Part shown: in pieces, positions 1 to 9,551 of the stretch | Position numbering within the stretch: position 1 is the stretch's first letter | Layout: every line of letters starts with the position of its first letter | Assembly: GCA_016280725.1 (NCBI GenBank) | Contig: JAEEHF010000065.1 | Coordinates: 1 to 52,364, forward strand | Direction: 5' to 3' | Source of the DNA: Bacillota bacterium | Lineage (GTDB): Bacteria > Bacillota > Clostridia > TANB77 > UBA1234 | DNA: 52,364 bases | Program-made: the position numbers and the translations under genes | The notes under the pieces: model-generated | Seen by the model: only the letters and a program-made list of their open reading frames with translations | What the model was told of the DNA's origin: nothing | Database searches by the model: none

Positions 1-186
1 ATTTATCCAGGATATAAGTTTAAAGTGTTAGATTGCTTGATAACGAATTTCCATTTGCCTGAAAGCACGCTTTTAATGCTTGTTTCAGCGCTTGCTGGAA
101 GAGAGAATATCTTGAATGCTTATAATACTGCGGTTAAGGAGAAATATCGATTCTTTAGCTTTGGAGATGCGATGTTTATTAAGTAA
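1..186 (+). CDS. queA: tRNA ribosyltransferase-isomerase QueA, 3' end
   Basis: Frame 1 is open from the window edge to a TAA at 184-186 and encodes 61 residues with the QueA C-terminal signature: [20 protein letters not shown] near the start, then [13 protein letters not shown] at the end. QueA transfers the ribosyl part of S-adenosylmethionine to preQ1 in tRNA, the step after Tgt in queuosine synthesis. The next gene is tgt, which supports the call. The start lies outside the window. The last codons are duplicated in the tandem repeat that follows. Confidence 0.9.
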   Translation: MYPGYKFKVLDCLITNFHLPESTLLMLVSALAGRENILNAYNTAVKEKYRFFSFGDAMFIK

Positions 187-202
187 GTTGATTATATTCG
201 AA

Positions 203-250
203 AAAAAGGGTACGCTCCTTGTTCTTCGAACAAGGAACATCCCCGTTTTT
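203..250. repeat. REP-like hairpin element, copy 1
   Basis: The stem TCCTTGTTC / GAACAAGGA (216-224 / 228-236) has a 3-nt loop. It is flanked by GGGTACG on the left and CATCCCC plus a T-run on the right. Similar elements occur at 299-346, 24219-24267 (opposite orientation) and 27554-27597. The shape resembles REP palindromes linked to IS200-type Y1 transposases, but no transposase is in the window. It could also act as a terminator. Confidence 0.6.
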
Positions 251-282
251 TCCGAACTGGAGATGCAATGTTTATTAAGTAA

Positions 283-1533
<1,251 letters not shown>

Positions 1534-1539
1534 ATTATC

Positions 1540-1616
1540 GCCAAAATCTCGTCGCGGGTGAATGTGACTTTTCTCCTCGTTGCTCGAAAAGTAACATTAA
1601 CCCGCTGCGTTTTGGC
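1540..1616. repeat. 77-bp imperfect palindrome
   Basis: The sequence begins GCCAAAA and ends GTTTTGGC. Inner arms CGCGGGT..AATGT..ACTTTTC pair with CGAAAAGT.ACATT.ACCCGC around an 11-nt loop. It starts 6 bp after the tgt stop. It is GC-richer than its surroundings, has no T-run at its end, and looks like a small dispersed palindromic element rather than a plain terminator. No second copy was seen here. Confidence 0.6.
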
Positions 1617-1659
1617 TCTATTTATACATATTTATCTTATGACCACTCAACGATTTTTA

Positions 1660-1688
1660 TTGACGAATGAAAAAATTTGCTGTAAAAT
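1660..1688 (+). promoter_or_regulatory. sigma-A promoter for rho
   Basis: TTGACG, a 17-bp spacer, then TAAAAT. It lies about 105 bp upstream of the TTG start of rho, leaving a leader in which Rho autoregulation could occur; no specific element was recognised. Confidence 0.6.
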
Positions 1689-1795
1689 GAAAAGCAGAAC
1701 AAATGTTTATTCAAAATTTTTTAAATCTAATTTTTATGTTTCAAATTATTCTAAAAAAATCCCAATGTTTGAAATTTAATATGGAGGTGTGATTA

Positions 1796-3187
1796 TTGGA
1801 CGAACTAAACCAATTGTCACTTACTGACCTTAAAAATCTTGCAAAAGAGAAAGGTCTTAAAGTGTCGGGAAAAAATAAAGGGGAAATAGTTGAACTATTA
1901 TTAGAAGAACTTAAAAAGTCTAAATCTAATAATAATATAAATGAAGTTCCTCAAGTAAATGAATCATATGAATATTCTATGAAAGAAAAACCATCATTAA
2001 TTAATAAAACGTATGACACTAGTTCAAAAGGTTTAAATCAAGCTTCAGAGATTGTTGCTAACAATAAAGACGATTTTATAGTTGAAGGAGTTTTAGAAGT
2101 ACTTGCTGATGGCTATGGCTTTTTAAGAGGAGAGAATTATCTTTCAACCCCAAAGGATGTATTTGTAAGTCCGGTTCAGATAAGACGTTTTAGGCTTAGC
2201 ACAGGTGATATGCTTAAAGGAATTGCTCGTAACCCTAAAGAGGGAGAACGTTTTCCTGCATTAATTTACGTTAGTTCGGTAAATAATGATAGTCCTGAAG
2301 TTGCAATCAAAAGAACAAGTTTTTCAGATTTGACTCCTATATTTCCAAACCGTAGAATTAAGTTAGAAGATGGTACAGACGATTATTCAATGAGAATTGT
2401 TGACCTTATGGCTCCAATTGGATTTGGACAAAGAGGTATGATAGTTGCAGCACCAAAAGTAGGTAAGACAACAATGCTTAAGAAACTTGCTAATGCTATA
2501 TCAAAGAGTAATCCTAATGCTGTCATTATTGTTCTATTAATTGATGAGCGTCCTGAAGAAGTTACTGACATGAAACGTTCTATTGATGGCGAAGTAATTT
2601 ATTCTACTTTTGATGAATTACCAGAGCATCATGCAAAAGTTGCAGAAATTGTTTTGGAAAGAGCTAAAAGACTAGTAGAGCACAAAAAAGATGTTGTTAT
2701 TTTACTAGATAGTATCACTCGTCTTGCAAGAGCATATAACCTTACTGTGCCTTCATCAGGTAAGACTCTTTCTGGTGGTTTTGACCCTGCAGCGCTTCAT
2801 AATCCTAAAAAGTTTTTTGGAGCTGCTCGTAATATTGAAGAAGGCGGAAGTATTACTGTACTAGCTACAGCGCTTGTTGAAACAGGTTCTCGTATGGACG
2901 ATGTTATCTTTGAAGAGTTTAAAGGTACTGGTAATATGGAAGTATTTCTAGATCGCAAGCTTTCAGAAAGAAGAATTTTCCCAGCTATAGATATTAACAA
3001 ATCTGGAACTAGAAGAGATGACCTTCTACTTAGCCCTAAAGAACTTGCTTTTACTAATAAAATTCGTAAATCTTTAAATGAATCTAATTCAAATGTTATG
3101 AATATAACAGATAATCTAATCAAATTTATTACTTCAACAAAAACTAATGAAGAATTAATTAATAAATTTGAAAAGACTATTATGTAG
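1796..3187 (+). CDS. rho: transcription termination factor Rho
   Basis: This is the hexameric RNA-dependent ATPase that releases transcripts. At 463 residues it has an N-terminal Rho/SAP-like helix domain ([20 protein letters not shown]), a low-complexity linker rich in Asn and Ser, the cold-shock-like RNA-binding fold ([18 protein letters not shown]), Walker A APKVGKTT and Walker [17 protein letters not shown]. The start is TTG, preceded by GGAGGTG. lspA follows 10 bp after the stop. Confidence 0.97.
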   Translation: MDELNQLSLTDLKNLAKEKGLKVSGKNKGEIVELLLEELKKSKSNNNINEVPQVNESYEYSMKEKPSLINKTYDTSSKGLNQASEIVANNKDDFIVEGVLEVLADGYGFLRGENYLSTPKDVFVSPVQIRRFRLSTGDMLKGIARNPKEGERFPALIYVSSVNNDSPEVAIKRTSFSDLTPIFPNRRIKLEDGTDDYSMRIVDLMAPIGFGQRGMIVAAPKVGKTTMLKKLANAISKSNPNAVIIVLLIDERPEEVTDMKRSIDGEVIYSTFDELPEHHAKVAEIVLERAKRLVEHKKDVVILLDSITRLARAYNLTVPSSGKTLSGGFDPAALHNPKKFFGAARNIEEGGSITVLATALVETGSRMDDVIFEEFKGTGNMEVFLDRKLSERRIFPAIDINKSGTRRDDLLLSPKELAFTNKIRKSLNESNSNVMNITDNLIKFITSTKTNEELINKFEKTIM

Positions 3188-3197
3188 AAAGGAAAAT

Positions 3198-3665
3198 ATG
3201 AAAAATATACATAAGAAAGTACTTTTAATTGTATTTGTATTAATGCTAGTTATTATAGATCAAATCACTAAAAACGCTGTTATGAATATAGAAGATAGTA
3301 TTGTTGTTATTCCTAATTTGCTTAATATTACATTGGTGAATAACTATGGCGCAGTATTTGGACTGGCTCAAGGATCTAATATTATTATGGCGATTATTAC
3401 AGGTTCTATTTGTGTAGCAATTGTTGCATTTATTTGTGCTTGTATGCGTAAAAAAGAAAAAGTATCATTTGCATTATATTTGGTTTTAGCAGGCGGAATT
3501 GGCAATTTCATTGATAGAATTTATAGAGGCTTTGTAGTTGATTTTATAGATACACCATTTATTGCGACATTCAACATAGCTGATAGCTTAGTTGTCATCG
3601 GTGCTATTTGGTTAATTGTTGAGTATGGAATTTCTATATTCAAGGAAACAAATAATAATGAATAA
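3198..3665 (+). CDS. lspA: lipoprotein signal peptidase II
   Basis: This 155-residue polytopic membrane aspartic protease removes signal peptides from diacylglyceryl-prolipoproteins. Four hydrophobic segments are visible. The conserved motifs are DQITKN, NYGAVFGL and the catalytic pair in GNFIDRIYRGFVVDFID and FNIADS. ATG 3198 is chosen because AAAGGA sits just upstream; the longer reading from 3168 overlaps rho. It probably shares a transcript with rho and rluD. Confidence 0.95.
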   Translation: MKNIHKKVLLIVFVLMLVIIDQITKNAVMNIEDSIVVIPNLLNITLVNNYGAVFGLAQGSNIIMAIITGSICVAIVAFICACMRKKEKVSFALYLVLAGGIGNFIDRIYRGFVVDFIDTPFIATFNIADSLVVIGAIWLIVEYGISIFKETNNNE

Positions 3666-3689
3666 TTTAGGAAGGAATTAAGACATATA

Positions 3690-4604
3690 ATGAATTATAT
3701 TGTTGATAGTTCAAATGCTGGAACTCGAATTGATAATTATGTTTCAACTATGGATGCAAAATTATCTAGAAGTTCAGCTCAAAAGTTAATAGAAAATGCT
3801 TCAATTACTTGCAACTCAAAAGCTGTAAAAACATCTTATAAGTTGAAAGAAAATGATGAAGTTTTTGTTCCAGATGTAATTGAAATTGAAATAAAAGATG
3901 TCGCAAAAGAAGATATTCCTATAGATATCATATATGAAGATGAAGACATTATTGTTGTTAACAAGCCAAAAAATATGGTTGTTCATCCTGCTGCTGGAAA
4001 TTATAGTGGTACTCTTGTTAATGCTATTTTAGGTCATCAAGATGATGAAGAGCTATCTGATGTTGGTGGAAAATTTAGGCCAGGAATTATACACAGACTT
4101 GATAAAGACACAACAGGAGCCCTAGTAATTGCCAAGAATAATTTTGCTCATGAAAATATTGCGGAACAAATCAAAAATAGGACAACCAAGAAAGAATATA
4201 TAGCCCTTGTAAGGGGTATAATCAAAGAGCAAAAAGGTACTATTGATATGCCAATTGGAAGGTCTCAAAAAGATCGTAAAAAAATGGATGTTATAAAAAC
4301 AGGTAGGAAAGCGCTTACAGAATTTGAAGTAATGAAAAGATATAGTGAAGGGTATACTTTGGTTAGAGTAATCCTAAAAACTGGAAGGACACATCAAATT
4401 AGAGTGCATTTTTCACATATTGGATTCCCAGTCGTTGGGGATGCTACATATTCTAGTGGTAAGAATTCATTTGGTGTTGATTCTCAAATGCTACATAGTC
4501 ACATTTTAGGATTTGTTCATCCAACTAAAAACAAATATATGGAGTTTGAAGCTCCACTTCCAAAATATTTTGAAGAAGTCATATCGACTCTTCATGAAAT
4601 ATAA
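3690..4604 (+). CDS. rluD: 23S rRNA pseudouridine synthase, RluD type
   Basis: 304 residues. An N-terminal S4 RNA-binding domain (LSRSSAQKLIENASITCN) precedes the RluA/RluD catalytic domain with HRLDKDTTGALVIAKN, whose Asp is the nucleophile, and the GRTHQIRVHFSHIGFPVVGD motif. It follows lspA by 24 bp, the common lspA-rluD arrangement of Firmicutes. The exact uridine targets are inferred from the family. Confidence 0.92.
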   Translation: MNYIVDSSNAGTRIDNYVSTMDAKLSRSSAQKLIENASITCNSKAVKTSYKLKENDEVFVPDVIEIEIKDVAKEDIPIDIIYEDEDIIVVNKPKNMVVHPAAGNYSGTLVNAILGHQDDEELSDVGGKFRPGIIHRLDKDTTGALVIAKNNFAHENIAEQIKNRTTKKEYIALVRGIIKEQKGTIDMPIGRSQKDRKKMDVIKTGRKALTEFEVMKRYSEGYTLVRVILKTGRTHQIRVHFSHIGFPVVGDATYSSGKNSFGVDSQMLHSHILGFVHPTKNKYMEFEAPLPKYFEEVISTLHEI

Positions 4605-4623
4605 TTCATTTGAAATTATAATG

Positions 4624-4651
4624 TTGATACATATTTTTATTGTGATAAAAT
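4624..4651 (+). promoter_or_regulatory. promoter for glgA
   Basis: TTGATA, a 16-bp spacer, then TAAAAT, 45 bp upstream of the glgA start. It is the only good sigma-A match in the rluD-glgA gap. Confidence 0.5.
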
Positions 4652-4695
4652 ATTATTAGTTATACAAAAGACTTTAAGTAACTAAGGAGAAAATT

Positions 4696-6108
4696 ATGAA
4701 AATTGTGTACGTTTCTGCTGAAGTAGCACCATATTCTAAGACGGGTGGACTAGCTGATGTTGCAGGCTCTTTACCAAAAGAATTTGTTAAGAGTGGACAT
4801 GAAGTATTAGTTATCACGCCTAAATACAAAGAGGTTCATTATGCATTAGAATATGTCAAAGACTATCCAATTATGATGAACGACAAAGTTATGGATGCTA
4901 TTGTTAGAAAACATGAACAAGATGTAGGTGGTAAGAAACTTGTCACATATTTTGTCGATAACAGTTTTTATTTTGATAGAGACGGTATGTATTGTCACCC
5001 AGACGAGGCAGAAAGGTTTGCATTCTTTGATAAAGCTGCATGTAAGATTATCAATGACTTCGAACCAGACATTATTCATTTAAATGATTGGCAAACAGGA
5101 CCAATTGCAGTTATTATGCGTGACGTATATAAGAATTATAAAGCTAAAATAGTTTATACTACTCATAACATGGAATATAATGGCAGGTTTAATAGTGGAA
5201 ACATTGTCCACCTTGGACTTGACCCAAATATATATTTAAGACCAGATAAACTTGAATTCTATGGAGACCTTAGCTTCTCTAAAGCAGGAATGCTATATTG
5301 CGATATGCTTACAACAGTTAGTCCTACTTATGCAGAAGAAATACAAGACAGTAAATATGGATTTGGTTATGAAGGCCTAGTTAGAGAAAAGAAAGCTCAA
5401 GGAAAACTTGTTGGAATTTTAAATGGTATTGATTATAACGAATTTGATCCATCACATGATATGGCTCTTTATGAGAATTATTCTGCTTCAAATGTCGAAG
5501 CAAAGAAAAAGAATAAAGAGCGCTTGCAAAATGAGCTTGGAATAATGGTTAAAGATGTACCAATGCTATCTATTATTTCTCGTGTTGTACAACATAAAGG
5601 ATTTGATGTTTTGATTGAAAGTCTTAAAGAACTACTAAATCAAGATATTCAATTTGTATTTCTTGGTGTAGGCGATAAGCACTATATCAATAGAATTAAA
5701 TTATTAAAAGAAAAGTTTCCTGAAAAAGTTTCAGTTAATGAAGTTTTTGATGGTAATTTAGCAAAAAGAATATACGCTTCTTCAGATATGTTCCTTATGC
5801 CTTCAGTATTTGAGCCTTGTGGACTTTCACAGCTTATTTCTTTTAGATATGGTACGATTCCTATAGCTAGAAAAACTGGTGGCCTAAATGATACAGTTAT
5901 AGGTTTCTTAGGAAATAAAGAAAAAGGAAATGGTTTTACATTTTATAATAACAATCCTGAAGACCTTATTGAAGTTATAAATCTTGCTTTAAAAGAATAT
6001 AATAATAAAGAAGAGTGGAAAGAATTACAAAAACGTGTTATGAGTCTTGATTATTCTTGGGGGAAATCTGCTCAAGAGTATCTAGAAGTATATAAAAGAA
6101 TAATTTAA
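4696..6108 (+). CDS. glgA: glycogen synthase (ADP-glucose)
   Basis: GlgA adds glucose from ADP-glucose to alpha-1,4-glucan chains. This GT5-family protein of 470 residues has the N-terminal SKTGGLADVAGSLPKE motif with the Lys that contacts ADP-glucose, HLNDWQTG, TTHNMEYNG, the second-domain start SIISRVVQHKGFD, and the EPCGLSQLISFRYGTIPI donor-site motif. No other glycogen gene is beside it, so regulation within a glg operon is not seen here. Confidence 0.96.
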   Translation: MKIVYVSAEVAPYSKTGGLADVAGSLPKEFVKSGHEVLVITPKYKEVHYALEYVKDYPIMMNDKVMDAIVRKHEQDVGGKKLVTYFVDNSFYFDRDGMYCHPDEAERFAFFDKAACKIINDFEPDIIHLNDWQTGPIAVIMRDVYKNYKAKIVYTTHNMEYNGRFNSGNIVHLGLDPNIYLRPDKLEFYGDLSFSKAGMLYCDMLTTVSPTYAEEIQDSKYGFGYEGLVREKKAQGKLVGILNGIDYNEFDPSHDMALYENYSASNVEAKKKNKERLQNELGIMVKDVPMLSIISRVVQHKGFDVLIESLKELLNQDIQFVFLGVGDKHYINRIKLLKEKFPEKVSVNEVFDGNLAKRIYASSDMFLMPSVFEPCGLSQLISFRYGTIPIARKTGGLNDTVIGFLGNKEKGNGFTFYNNNPEDLIEVINLALKEYNNKEEWKELQKRVMSLDYSWGKSAQEYLEVYKRII

Positions 6109-6135
6109 TCATTGCTGTTATAGTAAGGAGGAATT

Positions 6136-6861
6136 ATGGGGACAGTTAGATTGCAAAAATATTTAGCAGAATGTGGAATTGCCTCAAGACGAAAATGTGA
6201 AGAATTAATTGCAAATGGTCAGGTGAAAGTAAATGGAGATATTGTTACAGAACCTGGTACAAAAGTGGATGCACTTGTAGATAAAATAGAATTTAGAGAT
6301 AAAAATATTGAGTTAAAACCAGAAAAGAAGGTATATATTGCGTTATATAAGCCGGTTGGATACGTTACAACTGTTAATGATGAAAAAGGTCGTTCAACTG
6401 TTATGGAACTTATAAAAGGTATCCATGAAAGAGTAGTTCCAGTTGGAAGGCTAGACATGTATACGTCCGGTTTATTGCTATTATCTAACGATGGAGAGTT
6501 CATTAACAAAATAACTCATCCTAGCCATGAAATGTCAAAGACATATGTTGTTAAAGTTAAAGGAATTCCTTCAGATAAAGAACTTGAAAAACTTAGAAAT
6601 GGAGTTAGAATAGATGATTTTACAACGTCTCCAGCAAAAGTTGAAGTCTTACTAGAAGATAAGACGAATAATATTTCTAGGCTAAAAATTGAAATTCATG
6701 AAGGTAAAAATAGACAAGTTCGTAAAATGGTTGAAGCAATTGGTTATTCAACAATAACTCTTAAGAGAGAATCGATTGATGGTATTACTTTAGAGGGCCT
6801 AGAAAGAGGAAAATGGAGATTTTTAAGCGAAGATGAGGTAAAATGTTTAATGAATTGTTAG
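6136..6861 (+). CDS. rluB: pseudouridine synthase, RsuA/RluB family
   Basis: 241 residues with an S4 domain at the N-terminus (MGTVRLQKYLAECGIASRRK) and the catalytic GRLDMYTSGLLLLSNDGEF, then EGKNRQVRKMVEAIG. The RluB-like extension is short, so assignment to 23S (RluB) rather than 16S (RsuA) is by family trend. AAGGAGGA precedes the ATG. No terminator separates its stop from the cassette promoter 15 bp downstream. Confidence 0.88.
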   Translation: MGTVRLQKYLAECGIASRRKCEELIANGQVKVNGDIVTEPGTKVDALVDKIEFRDKNIELKPEKKVYIALYKPVGYVTTVNDEKGRSTVMELIKGIHERVVPVGRLDMYTSGLLLLSNDGEFINKITHPSHEMSKTYVVKVKGIPSDKELEKLRNGVRIDDFTTSPAKVEVLLEDKTNNISRLKIEIHEGKNRQVRKMVEAIGYSTITLKRESIDGITLEGLERGKWRFLSEDEVKCLMNC

Positions 6862-6875
6862 AACGTTTACATAAC

Positions 6876-6904
6876 TTGACTTAATGCCGTGTGAGTGTTA
6901 TAAT
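6876..6904 (+). promoter_or_regulatory. consensus promoter of cassette gene 7054
   Basis: TTGACT, a 17-bp spacer, then TATAAT. An inverted repeat ATGCCGTG (6884-6891) / CACGGCAT (6913-6920) surrounds the -10 box and could be an operator. The same core recurs at 6952-6961. Confidence 0.8.
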
Positions 6905-6913
6905 ACTACTTGC

Positions 6914-6988
6914 ACGGCATATTTTATGGTTATATATTAAGGAATTTTCTTAATATGCCGTCTTATTTGATAATCGCCTATTTTTAGG
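6914..6988 (+). promoter_or_regulatory. structured 5' leader of cassette gene 7054
   Basis: ACGGCATATT (6914-6923) pairs perfectly with AATATGCCGT (6952-6961), and an inner ATTAAG/CTTAAT hairpin lies in the loop. A second hairpin, CGCCTA/TAGGCG, follows at about 6974-6988. This puts a stable stem at the very 5' end of the mRNA, which could protect it or regulate it. No known riboswitch class was recognised. Confidence 0.5.
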
Positions 6989-7053
6989 CGTCATAATATA
7001 TTTTTTGAGATGTATTTTCAAATAGGACAAAACGAAGTAAGGAGGACTGTTCC

Positions 7054-7791
7054 ATGAAAAAGGCGATTCTCGGTGTGTTTGCTGTCTGCTTTATTCTTGT
7101 GCTTGTCTTTGCACTGAGCACTGCTTCTGCTGAACCTGCTACTGTGATTTCTACTCGTTGTACCCTCCGGGAAACAGCTTCCTATAGTGGAAAAGCTGTA
7201 ACTACTCTCCATAATCATGATGTGGTCGATGTTATTGGTACGTATGGCGAATTCTATATGGTTACTTATGAAAGTGCTGATGTAGAAAGCCCGAATGATA
7301 AGGACTATGGTTATGTCGCACGTTGGTATCTTCGGGTTGGAAACCAGGAAACTATCGTACTTACCAAGTCGACAAAATTTTGGGCTTTCCCGGGTTCTTC
7401 TCTTGCTGTTGCTGAAAAAGTAAAGGATACAGAGCTTATTGTTCTTGATCATTTCTATTACAATGGTCAGGATTGGCTTTGTGTTCAGGTTCAGGAAAAC
7501 GTTGGCGGTGTCGGTTTTGTTGCACCGTCTGACGGAGGTAACTACTATTTCAATTATCCTGAGACAGGAGTCAATTTTGGTAACGTTGCTCTTTATGCCT
7601 TGGTTAATTGTAATACCCTTGCAGTTCGTCCGCAGGCAAATGACAATACTGACCCATTTATGTACCTCCACAATGGAGACTATGTTGAAGTTTCCGAGTG
7701 GGGCGGATACTTTTCTACCGTGATTGTTTCGTATAATGGCTACGAAGTATATGGGTATGTTCATACTCAGTATCTTATCCCGATCCAGTAA
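7054..7791 (+). CDS. secreted bacterial SH3-domain protein (cassette A)
   Basis: 245 residues. A signal peptide (MKKAILGVFAVCFILVLVFA, then LSTASAEPA) is followed by SH3b-like repeats: VISTRCTLRETASYSGK near residue 33, a second unit around residues 95-150, and NCNTLAVRPQANDNTDPF near residue 190. Such domains usually bind cell wall. Codon use differs clearly from the neighbours: CTT, GCT, GGT, CGT and CGG dominate, and one 60-bp spot count gave 27 G+C against 21 in a native gene. Two in-frame CGG codons (7168 and 7333) read naturally as Arg. It has its own promoter and terminator. Exact role unknown. Confidence 0.85.
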   Translation: MKKAILGVFAVCFILVLVFALSTASAEPATVISTRCTLRETASYSGKAVTTLHNHDVVDVIGTYGEFYMVTYESADVESPNDKDYGYVARWYLRVGNQETIVLTKSTKFWAFPGSSLAVAEKVKDTELIVLDHFYYNGQDWLCVQVQENVGGVGFVAPSDGGNYYFNYPETGVNFGNVALYALVNCNTLAVRPQANDNTDPFMYLHNGDYVEVSEWGGYFSTVIVSYNGYEVYGYVHTQYLIPIQ

Positions 7792-7798
7792 AAATTGT

Positions 7799-7828
7799 GC
7801 CACAGAGAAATCTGTGGCACTTTTTTTG
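7799..7828 (+). terminator. terminator of cassette A
   Basis: GTGCCACAG and CTGTGGCAC form a perfect 9-bp stem around AGAAAT, followed by a run of seven T. Confidence 0.9.
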
Positions 7829-7862
7829 TATTTAGGGTAAAATAAAGTTGGTGATAGAGTGT

Positions 7863-8354
7863 ATGGTATTAGGAATAATTTTATTAATTATTGTATTTCT
7901 ATATATTTTAATATCAACTACTGTCTTTAAAGAATATAATGAAGTTGAAGCCAATTTTGAAACATTAGTTAAAGTACTTGAAACGCGCGACTTGCTTTTA
8001 ATGAGAGTACTACCAGAGGTTAAAAACAAAAAGACTAAGGAGATAATTGCTAAACTAGTTTCTGAGAGAATGAATGCCAAAAAGCAAGGTGCTGACGAAT
8101 TATTAATTAAAGATGTAGCTTTGAATCGCCAACTTAAAAATGTATATGATGAGATAAATTTTTCTAAAAACCCTATTGTTAAAGAAGAGTTTAGGAGAAT
8201 TGTTCATTTAGAAAAGAAATTAAAGCAGATTAGAAGGCAGTATAATGAATCAGTAGATAAATACAATAAAGTATTCATTAAGCATCCTAAACTATATCTA
8301 AAGTATTTAAAAATGAAACCGCTTAATACTTATGATATAAAAGAAACAAAATAA
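7863..8354 (+). CDS. LemA-like membrane protein
   Basis: About 163 residues: one N-terminal membrane segment (MVLGIILLIIVFLYILIS) and a helical cytoplasmic or external domain. The pattern YNEVEANFETLVKVLETRDLLLMRVLPEV and the later QYNESVDKYNKVFIKHP fit the LemA layout, in which a membrane helix leads into a four-helix bundle ending in a YN..F..P signature, although the match is divergent. ATG 7863 is preceded by GGTGAT; a GTG at 7848 is possible. LemA function is not established. Confidence 0.6.
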   Translation: MVLGIILLIIVFLYILISTTVFKEYNEVEANFETLVKVLETRDLLLMRVLPEVKNKKTKEIIAKLVSERMNAKKQGADELLIKDVALNRQLKNVYDEINFSKNPIVKEEFRRIVHLEKKLKQIRRQYNESVDKYNKVFIKHPKLYLKYLKMKPLNTYDIKETK

Positions 8355-8359
8355 AACAC

Positions 8360-8526
8360 TTTACAAAAACACAAAATATGATATAATTACGTTAACGTAA
8401 TTGAAATTACGTATATTAATGTTGTGAGTGTGTATATGTATTTTGGTACTAGCTACACAAGGATATAACCTACACGTTATTAACGGAGTCACAATAATCA
8501 CTTAGGGGGTTATTGTGGCTTTTTTG
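8360..8526 (+). ncRNA. short terminated transcript or leader upstream of the ABC exporter
   Basis: TTTACA, a 16-bp spacer and TATAAT (8360-8387) should start a transcript near 8394. A strong terminator follows at 8490-8525 (CACAATAA / TTATTGTG with a T-run). The roughly 130-nt product has no plausible ORF. A palindrome TTACGTTAACGTAA sits near the start. The exporter ATPase begins 46 bp after the terminator, so this may be an attenuating leader, a riboswitch of unrecognised class, or a free small RNA. Confidence 0.5.
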
Positions 8527-8571
8527 TATGCTCTCACATCATAATTGCTTTAAAAAAGGAAGGTGAAGAAG

Positions 8572-9546
8572 ATGAAAGCAATTGAAGTTAAAGACTTAAC
8601 TAAATCGTTTAAAGTTAAGCAAAAAGAAAAAGGACTAAAAGGAAGCATTAAATCTATTTTCAAACCGAGGTATAAGATGATTGAGGCGGTCAGAGGAATT
8701 AGCTTTTGTGTTGATGAAGGTGAGGTACTTGCTTTCATCGGTCCAAACGGTGCTGGAAAAAGCACAACTATTAAAATGATGACGGGTATATTATACCCTG
8801 ATTCTGGGGAAATTAGTGTTATGGGCTATAATCCTTCTAAAGAAAGGAAAAAATTAGCTTACAAAATTGGAACAGTCTTTGGTCAAAAGGAACAACTATG
8901 GACTCATTTAACTCCTTTAGACAATTTTAGATTTTTCGGTTCAATTTATGATTTGACTGAAAAAGAGATTGACGACAGGATAAATGAGTTATCTGAAAAA
9001 TTTGAGCTTGGTGAATTTATTAATACTCCAGTTAGAAATCTTAGTTTGGGTCAAAGAATTCGATGCGAGATTGTAGCTTCTTTGATTCATAATCCTAAAA
9101 TTCTATTTTTGGATGAGCCAACAATTGGTCTAGACCCGGTTGTTAAAGATATTGTTAGGAAACTTATTAAGCAAATGAATAAAGAATACAAAACAACTAT
9201 ATTTTTAACCTCGCATGATGTTTCAGATATAGAAAAGCTTTGTAAGAGAGTAATAATTATTAACAACGGTGAAATAGTTCTTGATGATTCAATGGAAAAT
9301 TTAAAATACCATTATCTAAACAAGAAGCTTATTGATATTAAGCTTGTAGATGGTGCTAAAGCAGAATTCGAAGAAGGGATCACGGTATTAAAGAATAAAA
9401 AGAATAATTACAAGCTTGAAATAGATTTAACTAAAAAATCAATTAGTGATGTGATTAAATGCTTAAATGCCGATGATATTCAAGATATCAATATTTCAAA
9501 TGTTCCTCTAGAAGACACTATTACTACAATATACAAAAAGAGGTGA
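8572..9546 (+). CDS. ABC-2 exporter ATP-binding protein
   Basis: 324 residues. Walker A GPNGAGKST, Q-loop region GTVFGQKEQLWTHL, signature LSLGQRIRCEI, Walker B ILFLDEPTIGLD and the switch His in FLTSHDVSD are all present, plus a C-terminal extension. This sub-family (YrbF/NatA-like, DrrA type) pairs with two DUF990-like permeases, which follow. ATG 8572 is preferred to the upstream in-frame start because GGAAGGTG lies 8 nt before it. Substrate unknown. Confidence 0.9.
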   Translation: MKAIEVKDLTKSFKVKQKEKGLKGSIKSIFKPRYKMIEAVRGISFCVDEGEVLAFIGPNGAGKSTTIKMMTGILYPDSGEISVMGYNPSKERKKLAYKIGTVFGQKEQLWTHLTPLDNFRFFGSIYDLTEKEIDDRINELSEKFELGEFINTPVRNLSLGQRIRCEIVASLIHNPKILFLDEPTIGLDPVVKDIVRKLIKQMNKEYKTTIFLTSHDVSDIEKLCKRVIIINNGEIVLDDSMENLKYHYLNKKLIDIKLVDGAKAEFEEGITVLKNKKNNYKLEIDLTKKSISDVIKCLNADDIQDINISNVPLEDTITTIYKKR

Positions 9547-9551
9547 GACAT

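Noticed and set aside
7018-7803. 261-codon minus-strand ORF opposite cassette A
   Set aside because: A shadow of the plus-strand gene, which has the signal peptide, SH3 motifs, promoter and terminator.
8420-8480. preQ1 riboswitch (CTAGCTACAC resembles part of the class I aptamer)
   Set aside because: The G-rich stem and the A-rich tail needed for the pseudoknot are missing, and the downstream gene is an exporter.
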